From Furcasterigmium furcatum (Eukaryota > Ascomycota > Sordariomycetes > Glomerellales > Plectosphaerellaceae): a stretch of DNA of 64,000 bases. The notes beneath the pieces were generated by a model, which saw only the letters and a program-made list of their open reading frames with translations, was not told where the DNA came from and did no database searches. Both the position numbers and the translations under genes were made by a program. The stretch lies in the NCBI GenBank assembly GCA_001599815.1, contig BCIA01000001.1:7438641-7502640 (forward strand), read 5' to 3'. Each line of letters opens with the position of its first letter. Within the stretch, counting starts at the first letter, position 1. Below are positions 1-10,260 of this stretch, one piece after another.

Positions 1-603
1 CTCCCCTGCCTCAAGGCGCGAATCGGACCCGATTCTCAAGCCATAACCTCGCTCAAGAAACCCCACAGGGGAAAGGGCCGATTTGGTTCTCTCTAAAGCT
101 TTGACTCCGTTGTCTAGCGCTGCTTGTCACCGGGCTGGTCCGGCCCAGTGCAGTAGATGGACCTCCTCGCCCAGGTTGCGGTGGCATAGCACCGGCGGGC
201 ACCACATGACAAGCCCGAATTATAACCCCAGACTACATACCTTTGAGTGATAGCGGGAAACTACTCCACGGGGACATGGTGGATCTCGAATCGCGCCGAC
301 TTTAAGTTTGTAGGGGAATAGTTGGAACTTGGCCTAGTCCAGTCGCCGATGTCGCGATACCCTTGACAATTTCTCAGTAGACTATTCTCTCTCGCGAAGC
401 GGTCCAAATGCTCCATGAAAAAATGGCAATGATTTGATAATCGCGCCGACTACCAGGTACGGGGATCTGGGTACGCTCCACAAACTTCTGGCGGGTTGAC
501 GACGACTAGTATATAAAGAAGAGAGTTTCGCCGGATGAGTGTTTTCTCTGTTTTATGAATCAGTCTCTCACTCCGTTGAAAACTCATTCCTCGATCAAGC
601 ACC
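1..603 (+). promoter_or_regulatory. Upstream region of the GH3 gene with TATA box
   Basis: No gene is recognised here. A TATATAAAG-type box lies at about 510-518, roughly 90 bp before the ATG at 604, which fits a core promoter. The rest of the stretch shows no coding or repeat structure that I can support. Confidence 0.5.
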
Positions 604-3290
604 ATGGGGCGTATTTCTAAGATTCTGATTGCCGGTCTCTCTCTGACCCCTATTGCCCGTGGCCAGGTGTACTTTGGCGAGGAACGCAACCCGGATGCAT
701 TCACCTACGTCCAGCCTCTCAACACCACGATCCTCGGGCAGTATGGATACTCAGAGCCTGTGTATCCATCACTTATGTATTGGATGCATTGTTGGATCTA
801 TCTATTTTGCTAACGGCATATACCAGCAAACATCACAGGCGCTGGTGATTGGGAGGAGGCCTTCATCAAGGCTCGGGCATTTGTGGCTCAGCTGACGCTG
901 GAGGAGAAGTCTGAAATGGTCACAGGTGTTCCGGGACCTTGTGTTGGCAACATCTACCCGATCCCACGCCTGAACTTCTCGGGAATATGCTTTCAGGACG
1001 GACCTGTTCAAATCCGTACAACGGATTTCGTCAGTCTCTTCCCCTCCGGTGTCAACATTGCGGCGACCTGGGACAAGGAAATGATGTATTCCAAGCATCT
1101 TGCAATGGGCCGCGAGTTCAGAGCTAAGGGAGCACATGTGGCCCTTGCGTAAGTGACCTTGCCCTCTCAATACTTGCAGTCGAACAACCCTAATGGCATA
1201 TGCAGACCTTCTGTTGGCCCTCTTGGTCGCTGCGTCTATGGTGATCGCAACTGGGAGGGGTTCTCGCCCGATCCTTATCTGAGCGGCATCGCCATGGAGA
1301 TGGGCGTGAGAGGGCTGCAGGATGCTGGAGTACAGGCTGTTGCGAAACACTTCACTGCGAACGAACAGGAAATCCTCCGCAACCCATTGGCCAATGCCAC
1401 CACAGGTGACATCGTGTTTGAAGCACTTTCGTCTAACATAGATGACCGCACTCTCCGTAAGTCCCAGTCCTTCGGCCCCGGATATCAGTCATAGAGCGAT
1501 ACTAACAATTCCCCTTAGACGAATTGTACCTTTGGCCTTTCGCAAACGCTGTGCGAGCCAATGCAGCCTCGGTCATGTGCTCCTATCAGTGAGTGAATGG
1601 ATCTTATGCTTGCCAGAACTCCAAGCTTCTCAATGGCATTTTCAAAGAAGAGCTGGGCTTCCAGGGTTACGTTCTTTCCGACTGGTACGCCACCCATTCG
1701 GGCGTCGCGTCTGTCGAGGCCGGCCTGGACCTCGACCTGCCGGGCCGCATCAGGAACCGTAACGTGCGTCTCCCCGAGATCGACAAGTACGCCGCCTTCT
1801 TCGGGGGCAACATCACGGAGATGGTCAACAACGGAACCGTCGAAGAGAGCCGCATCGATGACATGATCGCCAGGATCATGACGCCGTACTACCACCTGCA
1901 CCAGGACGAAGACTTCCCGACCATCGACCCGTCCAGCGTCATGCTCAACACCTTCTCGGGCCCCAGCACCTGGTTTAGGGACGACTGGCAGATCGACATG
2001 GGCCAGCCCATCCGAGACGTCCGGGACAATCACGCCGATCTCATCAAGGAGATCGCCGCGGCCTCCACCGTCCTGCTCAAGAACTCCGACAACGCGCTGC
2101 CTCTGCGCTCGCCGCGGTACATCGCCGTCTTCGGCAACGGCGCCGGCGACGTCCAGAACGGCCCGCTCAACCGCTTCGGAAGCCCCGCGAGTCTCGAGTA
2201 CGGCACCCTGTCCGTCGGAGGTGGGTCCGGCGCCGGCCGACAGAGCAACCTAGTGACGCCCCTGCGCGCCATCCAGGACCGGGCCCAGCAGGACGGCACC
2301 CTCCTCGAGTACTGGCTGAACAACACCCTGATCGCGACGTCCAACGTCACCACCCTCTGGTACCCCAGGGCACCCGACGTCTGCCTCGTCTTCGTCAAGG
2401 CCTGGGCGCGCGAGGTCATCGACCGGAACGACCTGAACCTGGCCTACCGCGGCAACGAGGTCGTTGAGAGCGTCGCCAAGGACTGCAGCAACACCATCGT
2501 CATCACCCACACGCCTGGCCAGGTCAACTACCCCTTCGCCGACCACTCCAACGTCACCGCCATTCTCCACGCCCACTATCCCGTCGAGCAGTCCGGCCCG
2601 TCGCTCGTAGACGTGCTCTATGGCGAGGTCAACCCGTCCGGCAAGCTGCCGTACACCATCGCGCACAACGAGAGCGACTACAATGGGCCTATTGTCACCG
2701 ACATCCAGACGAATGGGACCGAGGATTGGCAATCATGGTTTGAGGAAGGCCTTGAGATCGACTACCGCCACTTTGATGCCCAAAATATGTCTGTTCAGTA
2801 CGAGTTTGGCTTTGGCCTCTCGTACACCACTTTCTCCATGGCAGACATGTCAGTAAGCCGAGCCGGCAGCGACGAGTCCGCGCAGATTGTTGCCATTCCC
2901 GACGACAACCCTGTTGTCCCAGGAGGCAACCCAGCCCTATGGGAAGTTCTCTACGAGGCGGAGGTATTTCTGCGGAATACTGGCGAAGTGAGGGGCTCAA
3001 CTGTCGCTCAGCTGTACGTCAGTTTTGCTGACGGTGCGCCTGCTGGAACGCCTCCTCAAGTGCTTCGCGGCTTCGAGAAACTTGAGCTGGCCCCTGGTGA
3101 GCGGAGGCCTGTCACCTTCCAGTTGATGAGGCGAGACATCAGCTACTGGGATGTTGTACGCCAGCAATGGGTGATTCCTCAAGGTGAGATACGCTTGAGT
3201 GCGGGATTCAGCAGTCGCGATCTCCAGACCTCTGTTGTGATCGATCCCCTCTCAACCCCCGGAAAGTGCAAGCGAGGGAACGTTCTTTAG
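604..3290 (+). pseudogene. GH3 beta-glucosidase, secreted, with a lost splice donor and an in-frame stop
   Basis: This is a glycoside hydrolase family 3 beta-glucosidase, which releases glucose from cellobiose and other beta-glucosides outside the cell. The first 20 residues look like a signal peptide. Inferred exons are 604-772, 827-1148, 1206-1456 and 1519-3290. Visible GH3 hallmarks are KHFTANEQE, the nucleophile motif VLSDW near 1672-1686, and the C-terminal FGFGLSYT and fibronectin-III-like domain. Two lesions are visible. The intron 1 donor that restores the conserved reading YPSPNITG falls at 773 but reads TTATGT instead of GTATGT. A TGA at 1590-1592 interrupts the conserved block CSYQ-stop-VNGSYACQNS, where relatives have a sense codon. 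GTGAGT at 1589 could be taken for a donor, but no acceptor at intron length keeps the conserved residues. The rest of the frame is open to the TAG at 3290, so the loss looks recent. Family assignment is firm; non-functionality is inferred. Confidence 0.8.
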
Positions 3291-3571
3291 ACGGGTCGCA
3301 TGTTACACATCAATGACATCCAGGTAGCCTGCTTAACAGGAGCTAGGGCGCATGGAGTGTATATAGATAATTCCAATCAGCGTGTATTCGTGCTGCTGAT
3401 TACGAGCTCATATCATTCCTTCATCGCCAGAGAATCAATTTGACTGAATAGACCAATAGTTCCTTGACCACTGGCGAGCAGTTGTGCCGCTGGTCCGTTT
3501 ACTTCTACAGACTACTCGTCCTATTATCTGTCAATGGAAAACCTGCCAAAAACCCGAAATCCATGGGCTCC

Positions 3572-5672
3572 TCAAAAATTTTCGGGGTGGAATCTGCCAT
3601 CCTGCAGCTCCGAGCCGAAGCCGAGAGTGAAGTTGGCATCCGCGAGGGCTTCACCGCCCAAGTTGTACTCTTCCCCTTGATGACTGCCCTGATCGGCAAG
3701 AGCCTCCTGAATTCCATGAACAGTGACAAGAGCCTTCCTCAATGCCGCTGCGCCGTTTTTGGAAAAGGTACTTGAGTCATCAAGCTGCTCCAGCCTCGCA
3801 ATAGATCGTTGAATCGCCAGAGACAATCGGTCAGCCATGCCAGTGTCCACAAATCCTTGCACGTTCATGATGTATGCAATGAATATGCAGGAATCAATGG
3901 CATGGCAGGACAGCCCGTAGATCCGTTGCTGGTTGAGCGGCATGATGTCCATGAGAGCGTGTTGGGCGTTGAGCGACGCGAGGGCGGCGTTGAGAGCCGC
4001 GTCTCGACTTTCGGGGTGGACTGAAACGTGATCTCTATGGAGAGTGAGCAACACAGAATTTGCCATCATCTTGGCCATTTCGCGTTGCTTCTTGATCACT
4101 GGGCTCTGTAAATCCCATGTAGTGTCCGGGTTGTTAGATCTTAGTGCCGGGTGGTGGTTGCTGCACAGTTCTTGAATCTCCTGGTCGAGCTTCGTGATGA
4201 TAGAGTAATCCCTAACTGAGCGGGAATTTGCGGACGAAGATAGACTTCGTGAATCTTTAACGCAAGGGAATACGTGAAAAGGCGGTTGGCGAAGAGTGGA
4301 GGCTTGGACGATGGGGGTGTTGGGGCCGGGAAGGCTGTGGAGCGGTCTGGTGGTATGTCACAGCCGATGGGCGTCTCCTGCGAGCAGTCACTGATATTGA
4401 TTGTTCGAGGCCGACCCAAAAGAATGGCCATATGACTGAAGGTGTTAGTGAATCTGATGATGTAGTTGGGGGGCAAGCGTACCTGTCCCATGAAAAGAGC
4501 GTGATCCAGAGGCGACGCCGACACTCTTCGTCCCAGAGGCGCATCAGAACATCATGACTGGATTCACCAGGGACCTGTGTAGGCTCTGGTCTGAGATGTA
4601 GGCCCAGTTCTTGGGCTCCGCTGCGAGGAAATGGTGTTAGTAAAGGGCCTCCAGTTTGCCATGCCGTGTTCATACCGAATCGCCTTCCCGAGAACCTTCC
4701 ACGCGGCCAATCCTCTGCCATGGGTCTTCAGACACAGTGCTTTGGCAAGGTCATGCTCAACCACTGTCAGAACTGGACTGCAGCGATCGAAGAAGCTTGC
4801 AATTCTGCTGCCGGTGGTGCTCCAATCCTTGGATAGGGCGCTTTTTGCCCAATAGCCCCATACTCTCAGGGTGTGTTCCGACATCGTTCCCCGGGGCAGG
4901 AACAACACGGCAACTGCTAATGTCTGGAATAATAGGGCCGGGAAAATCAATTGTTCAAGGGAGGCCTTTGGTCGCCGGGGTGTAGAGTCGGCCAGCATGG
5001 ACAGCCATGCATCTTTGGCAGCATTGAAGAGAACTTGGTCCAGGATTTGAACATGCCAATTGGCCTCGGTAAAGAAAACCGAAATGAGTTCTTCAATGAG
5101 CAGCGATGGTGGGAGCTGTTTGACCAACTGCGTGTACTGGTCAAGTGTGGTGCCAGGAATGCAACCGATGCCGCGGGAGTCGGGAACTGTCGACTGTGTG
5201 ATAGCCAAGGGGGGAGTTAGTCAAGAAATTGATGTTTGGGTTCATGATAATATGCAATACCCGAACTTACTTCGGATGGACTCGCCTGTTGAACGAGGGC
5301 GTTGATGCTGCTCCTTGAGGAGTAACCAGCTAAGGATAGCAGGGACGGATCAGGAGTTGCCGGGCCGGGAGCGAAATTAGGGGGTTGGGACCACGGTATT
5401 GGTCTACTACTGGTTCAGTACTTGTTTGAGAGCATGGATGTGGGCACGTTTGACGGACTCTGGGTGTTCATCGTAACGGCATCTGTTGGGAACCCCGCGA
5501 CGCAGACAAAAGTTGCAGGGCTTTTCTCTGTTGCACTAGAGATTATTAGTGGCCAGTTCACCTAGGAGGCGGCAGGAATTTGGGGAGAAGGCAAATTTAC
5601 TCTCTGCTTTCTCCTGTGGCATTCCCCACAGGTAGTTACCCTTCGCCTAATTCTGCTTGTCGGCTCGTCCAT
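3572..5672 (-). pseudogene. Zn2Cys6 fungal-specific transcription factor with apparent frameshift(s)
   Basis: The start at 5672 is chosen because exon 5601-5672 (24 codons) spliced to an exon starting at 5535 gives a perfect Zn2Cys6 cluster, C-x2-C-x6-C-x5-C-x2-C-x8-C, beginning CGECHRRKQRC. A fungal-specific regulatory (MHR) domain follows, with GAQELGLHLRPEP and a LLGRPRTIN motif near 4420. Introns at 5194-5270, about 4620-4677 and about 4440-4485 have good consensus. Two places do not join cleanly. The linker at about 5340-5415 needs a frame change or a weak intron. Near 4230-4250 the frame must shift by -1 to continue into the conserved DYSIITKLDQEIQEL and NPDTTWDLQ block, which then stays open to the stop at 3572. 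No plausible intron fits the second site. The target genes are unknown. It may be a decayed regulator, or the sequence may have a 1-nt error. Confidence 0.6.
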
Positions 5673-6241
5673 CCAGGTGGCTCAGGCTGGGTGAGAATTT
5701 TCCCGAATGAAGGCGTTGGACCAGATCAGACCACCAGCTCGTCTGTGGGAGTCGAGGTGTCGGGCGGCGGCGAAAAAAAGATCTCCAGCGCTAGCTTTGA
5801 ATCGAAAACCGCGAGTTCTCAGTGCTCCAGAGTGCTGTCGCGAAGCAAGCCGTGTCTTGAATTGATCGTAAGAGTCAAGTATGGACATGTTCCTTGCAAG
5901 CTGGGACGCCAGGGGAACGCGGCGGGGTTTAGGCATAAGTAAGCTGGCCTGGAGGGAGTAAGAAGTCTGGACTGGTATCATTGGTAGTGAGCGAGTGTTG
6001 AAGATCCGGGCCGTTGGCTGCGCTAAGAGCACCGCAAGCGGGGGTTGAGGAGCCCACCTCGCCTGTTCATCGTTCTCTCGCACAAGGTACACCAAAGACC
6101 TAGTGGCTCAAGTGTCTTTCGCACTGGTCCTGCAACGTAGGTGCTTCAACACAGGTGCGCCTCTTTTTCTTCATAGCTCGCTTGCAAAAGGTTCAAGAGA
6201 CGGCCTCTTCCGTGGCTATCAAGTTTTGTGATTGATTCTCT
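5673..6241. other. Intergenic, no gene recognised
   Basis: It separates the upstream end of the minus-strand regulator from the 3' end of the SDR gene. No conserved coding block or repeat was seen. Confidence 0.5.
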
Positions 6242-7027
6242 CTACTGCAAGTTTACGTACATGCCACCATCGACGAGGAGCTGTGATCCGGTCATCCAGC
6301 CGCTCATGCGATCGCTAGCAAGAAAGACAGCAGGACCGGCGATATCCTGCGGCTTACCGACGTCCATGGGGATGCGCTGTCGTAGGTACTCGCGCTTGAC
6401 CTTGTTCTGCATGTCCATCTCGGCGAGCTGGGTATGGACCGTGCCGGGCAGAATGGCGTTGCAACGGATCCTGTGCTTGGCAAGGGCGATGGCCATGGAC
6501 TGAATCATGGAGAGGACGGCGGCCTTTGTGTGGGTGTAATGCGTCTGGAGGCCACCACCTTGGAGGGCGCTGATGGACGAGATGCCGATGATGGCACCGC
6601 CGCGGCCCTGGGCGACCATCTGGCGGGCGGCAGCCTGGCATGAGTAGAAGGCGCCGTTGACGTTGACCTGGGCGGTGCGGTCGAACTGCTGCTTCTCGAG
6701 GCTGAGAAACTCGGCGGGCTCGAAGATGCCGGCGTTGGACACGAAGACATCGAGGCCGCCGAACTTGTCGACAGCGGATTCGACAAGTCGCTTGCAGGCG
6801 TCGGGATCCGTTACGTCGCCTGGGACGTCGATGAGTTGGCCGGGACCGATGGCATTGGCCTCGTCGTGCAGGCTCCTGCGTAATGCTTCGTCCCGTGGGA
6901 GGCCCAGGTGATTGACAGCAACATTTGCGCCCTGGCGGACGTACTCAAGGGCGATGGCGCGCCCGATGCCTGTAGTTCCGCCGGTGATGCACGCGGTCTT
7001 TCCTGCGAGGATGCGCCAGGAAGCCAT
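6242..7027 (-). CDS. SDR oxidoreductase, L-rhamnose 1-dehydrogenase-like
   Basis: This is a single-exon classical short-chain dehydrogenase of 261 residues, starting at MASWRILAGKTACITGG. Visible features are the cofactor motif TGGTTGIGRA near residues 15-24, the NAG motif (SNAGIF), the catalytic Ser in ISSISAL, the YxxxK motif in HYTHTKA, and a C-terminal LLVDGGMYVNLQ. The overall pattern, especially LEYVRQGANVAVNHLGLPRDE and the ending DGGMYVNLQ, matches fungal L-rhamnose 1-dehydrogenases (RHA1/LraA type), which oxidise L-rhamnose to L-rhamnono-lactone with NAD(P)+. The upstream frame stays open to 7486, but conservation begins at 7027. It shares a 187-bp divergent promoter with the regulator at 7215, and a lactonase and sugar porter lie nearby, which supports the assignment. 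The substrate is inferred, not proven. Confidence 0.82.
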   Translation of the reverse strand: MASWRILAGKTACITGGTTGIGRAIALEYVRQGANVAVNHLGLPRDEALRRSLHDEANAIGPGQLIDVPGDVTDPDACKRLVESAVDKFGGLDVFVSNAGIFEPAEFLSLEKQQFDRTAQVNVNGAFYSCQAAARQMVAQGRGGAIIGISSISALQGGGLQTHYTHTKAAVLSMIQSMAIALAKHRIRCNAILPGTVHTQLAEMDMQNKVKREYLRQRIPMDVGKPQDIAGPAVFLASDRMSGWMTGSQLLVDGGMYVNLQ

Positions 7028-7214
7028 TGTGAGGATGAGTTGGCGGGCAGAGTCCGGGATGACGGTGGTGGAGGCGGAGACTTTAAGGACCGGGACCGGC
7101 GGGATCGGCGGGACGTGCGGGGCGGCTCGTCTCGAGGGCCGGGTGCAGAGATCCGGGGTTAGATTAAGAGCGCGTCGAGGGCCGGACCCCCAGTTCGCAG
7201 TACGACAACTAACC
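7028..7214. promoter_or_regulatory. Divergent promoter of the SDR and regulator, CGG-rich, with CTCGTCTCGAGGG
   Basis: This 187-bp region separates the starts of two divergent genes. It holds closely spaced CGG triplets at 7091-7124 (CCGGCGGGATCGGCGGGAC type), the half-site usually read by Zn2Cys6 proteins. The 13-mer CTCGTCTCGAGGG at 7126-7138 recurs in the lactonase and transporter promoters of this cluster. Confidence 0.55.
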
Positions 7215-8920
7215 ATGACGCCGAAGGACGGACAACGATACTTTACACGCAACCGACTGTCGCGGGGCCAGGGTCTGCGTAAGACGACGGGATGGTACGT
7301 GATGCCCTGTGGAGGGAGGATCGCCATCGCTGACAGGATAGTCTGACGTGTCGCCGGAGACACGTCAAGTGCGACGAGGGGAAGCCGGCGTGCGCCAACT
7401 GTGAGCGCGTGCGGAAAGTTTGTAGCTATGCGGCCGCAACGACAGAAGCTACAGAGACCCTTCAGCATGTGGAAACGCCGCAGCATGTGTCGACTCCGCA
7501 GGTCGACACGCAGGTCGACACGCAGGTCGACACGCAGGTTGCCACGCCGCTGGACTGGGGAGCGCCGACCGCCACGTCCGGCCTCAACATCGACACTGCG
7601 ACTACATTATGGGCGGAGCTGTTACTGCAGGATGCGGCGATGCCAGAGCTACTTGGAGAGGTCGACATTTTCGCCAACGCGGATGTGCAGCTAGAGACCG
7701 TGCCGCCGTGGCAGTCAGCCACGACGCTGCAGCTGGCGAGCGACGAGCACCGCCTATTCCAGAACTTTGTGCATAACCTGAGCAGGTGGATGGACTTTTT
7801 TGATCCTCTGCGGCCTTTCGGGACCCTCGTGCCGCGGTTGGCGGTAATTTCCCCCTTTCCTCGGACGTACTTGTACTCTGCTGACAGTCTCCCAGCTACG
7901 GAACGTCGGGTTGCTAAACGCCATCTTGGCTCTCTCCGTGCGGCACCTATCCCTGAACCTGCGATTCCAGAGGGCAGACGAGGAGACGCAGAACCCGCTG
8001 GATGCCCTTCCGTACTACTTCAAGACGCTGCATTATATCCAGGAGGCGATGCAGCATGTCTCGTACAAGAACAGCCAGGAGTTGCTGGCGACAGCGTCCA
8101 TCGTGTCGGCATACGAGATGCTCGATGGGTCGAGGCAGGATTGGGAGCGTCATCTTAAGGGACTATTCTGTATCCAGCGATCGCAGACGATTCACGGCGA
8201 CTCCGGTGGACTGAAGGGCGCGGTTTGGTGGGCTTGGCTGTGTCAGGACGTGTGGGCTGCATTCCGCGAGGGACGCAAGCCGTTCACATTCTGGCGCCCA
8301 GACCGAGTAATGGGGCTTCTGGCGCCACACGAGCTGGCGGCTCGGTCAGTGCACCTGTTCGCGCAGGCCGTGTCGTTCTGTTCCAAGGAGGAGGTTCTCG
8401 GCGGGCATGCCGCGCCGCTGGCCCGAATGGGACAAGCAGACGCGCTTCGATCACGGCTGGAGGACTGGAGGTCGCACCTCGGTGCCGAGTTCGAGCCGAT
8501 CCCGCAGGACACTGTGGCCGCGGGGGTCTTTCAGCCCATTTGGATTCACCCGCCGGCGTACGCGGTGGCGATGCAGATGTACTATTGCGCGCACATCCTG
8601 CTGCTGCTGCATGGGCCGGCGCTTGGGGGGCTCGAGGTGTACGAGTCGCAGCGGCGGGAGCTTGCGGACTGCACGAACAAGATATGCGGCATCGCCATGA
8701 CGACGACAGACGACCCCTCGAGCGTCATGTGCTCACAGGCCCTTTACATCGGTGAGTGGACTCCCTCGAGCCGTGGGTTTGGCTAACAGACGCAGCCGGC
8801 ATGACCCTTGAGGGCGCAGAGCAGCGGGCCGTGGTGGTGGAGATGCTGGACCGGTGCTGGCAGCGGGCTGGGTGGCCCCTCCGGTCGCTTGGCGAGGAAC
8901 TGAAGCTTCGGTGGGATTAA
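7215..8920 (+). CDS. Zn2Cys6 transcription factor, probable regulator of the rhamnose-type cluster
   Basis: Exons are 7215-7294, 7342-7843, 7896-8751 and 8796-8920; all junctions keep frame. The first splice creates the zinc cluster CLTCRRRHVKCDEGKPACANC followed by ERVRKVC, a canonical C6 DNA-binding domain at residues 27-54. A linker with four QV(D/A)T repeats follows, then a fungal-specific regulatory domain with LLNAILALSVRHLSLN and a middle homology region. The protein is roughly 520 residues, ends KLRWD, and appears intact. It lies divergent to the SDR and 83 bp before the lactonase, so a role as local activator is likely. That role and the inducer are inferred from position only. Confidence 0.82.
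7499..7546 (+). repeat. 12-bp tandem repeat, four copies, coding
   Basis: The unit CAGGTCGACACG occurs at 7499, 7511 and 7523. A diverged fourth copy, CAGGTTGCCACG, starts at 7535. It encodes QVDT repeats in the linker after the zinc cluster, a length-variable position. Confidence 0.85.
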
Positions 8921-8927
8921 CGGGGCG

Positions 8928-8940
8928 CTCGCCTCGAGGG
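8928..8940 (+). promoter_or_regulatory. Shared element CTCGCCTCGAGGG before the lactonase
   Basis: It differs at one position from the 13-mers at 7126-7138 and 10071-10083. It sits in the 83-bp gap between the regulator stop and the lactonase ATG. Confidence 0.5.
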
Positions 8941-9003
8941 AACAGCCAGGGGCATATCAAGGCGCGCGCGCCGCCTATTCTGTTTCGGTCTGGCCAACTC
9001 ACC

Positions 9004-10054
9004 ATGACAGTTCACGTTGAAGACTCGTCCTGGAGGACGCACCACGAGGCCTTCCAGCGCATCCTGGGGGCCCAGCCGACGTTGGAGCTATTGCTCACGG
9101 TAGACGCGTACGCCTTTGCGCACGAGGCGGGCGTCTTCTTTGCGGACCATGGCGAGCTCTTCATTACGAGCAACCGCATCCACGACAACCACGGGCAGAG
9201 TGTCCGAATCTCCAAGGTGTCTCTGGGAGAACCGCTGCGCTGCGAGGAGATCGATGCCCCGAAAATCCACATGGCCAACGGAGGCGTCAACTACCGCGGC
9301 GGCGTTCTATTCTGCGCGCAGGGTTCGGTGGCAGCACCGAGCGGGTTGTTCTGGATGTCACGCGAGGCGCCGCACGAGATGGAGGCGGTTCTGACGAGCT
9401 ACCATGGCGTGCCGTTCAACTCGCTCAACGACGTCGTCGTCGCCCGTGACGGCAGCATCTGGTTCACGGACCCGTCGTATGGCTCAGAGCAGGGGTACCG
9501 CCCGCCGTCCTCGCTGCCGAACCAGGTGTATCGGTATGACCCCGCGACCGAGTCAATCAGGGCCATGGCCGACGGTCTAGGACATCCCAACGGGCTATGT
9601 TTCTCGCCGGACGAACGAACGATGTACGTTACGGACACGGACAAAGTCCACGGCAGCGGCGTGAGCCGGTTTGACAGGCCATCCTCGATGTGAGTGACCA
9701 AGTCCTCGACTGTACTCCTATGACGACCGTCTGTCTGACACGCGCAGCTACGCTTTCGATGTCCAGCACCACCACGGACAGCCGTTCCTGTGCAATCGGC
9801 GGCTCTTCGCGTTCGCCGAGGTGGGCATTCCGGACGGCATCAAGTGCGACACAGAGGGCAACGTGTACAGCGGTTGCGGTGATGGCATCCACGTGTGGTC
9901 GCCGGGCGGTGTGCTGTTGGGGAGGATCCTGGTGCCCGGGGGTGTGGCCAACTTTTGTTTTGGCCGTGGCGGGGAGATCTTCATCTTGAACGAACACCGG
10001 TTGTGGCGGGCAAGGCTGGATGGAGCGGTCAGGGGGGCTTTGTTAGGGATTTAG
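9004..10054 (+). CDS. SMP-30/gluconolactonase family lactonase, probable L-rhamnono-lactonase
   Basis: Exons are 9004-9689 and 9748-10054 (intron with GTGAGT and GCAG, frame kept), giving a protein of about 330 residues. It has SMP-30 beta-propeller signatures: PFNSLNDVVVARDGSIWFTD, GHPNGLCFSPDERTMYVTDT and VGIPDGIKCDTEGNVY. These carry the Asn and Asp metal ligands typical of calcium- or zinc-dependent lactonases. Between an L-rhamnose-type dehydrogenase and a sugar porter, the natural role is hydrolysis of L-rhamnono-1,4-lactone to L-rhamnonate (the LraB step). Other aldonolactones remain possible. The later dehydratase and aldolase are not in this window. Confidence 0.82.
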
Positions 10055-10070
10055 GAATTGACTCTGCTTT

Positions 10071-10083
10071 CCCTCGAGACGAG
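10071..10083 (-). promoter_or_regulatory. Shared element (inverted CTCGTCTCGAGGG) upstream of the transporter
   Basis: It is the exact reverse complement of 7126-7138. It lies 17 bp after the lactonase stop and about 178 bp before the transporter ATG. Confidence 0.55.
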
Positions 10084-10260
10084 TGTTGCAGCGTGTCCGT
10101 CGAGTGTGCCCGGGATATCTCCACATCCCCGCGCCCACGGCACGAGGGAATCCGGGGCGCCGTCCGGGGTGCAGGCTTGGCGGACTGGATCGGCGCGCGG
10201 AGGGACATAAAATCAACGTGGTTGCGCCGTCAAGTGTCGAGTGTATCAAGCATCGCAGAA

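Noticed and set aside
1589..1648. A real intron at GTGAGT 1589 in the GH3 gene removing the TGA
   Set aside because: The nearest acceptor leaves a 28-nt intron, and a longer one would delete the conserved VNGSYACQNSKLLNG block.
1515..2732. Long antisense open frames across the GH3 gene and other GC-rich exons
   Set aside because: They are shadows of biased codon use on the true strand and lack family motifs or splice support.
7028..7486. Upstream extension of the SDR frame to 7486 as an N-terminal domain
   Set aside because: The extension is antisense to the regulator's first exons and shows no conservation; SDR similarity starts at MASW.
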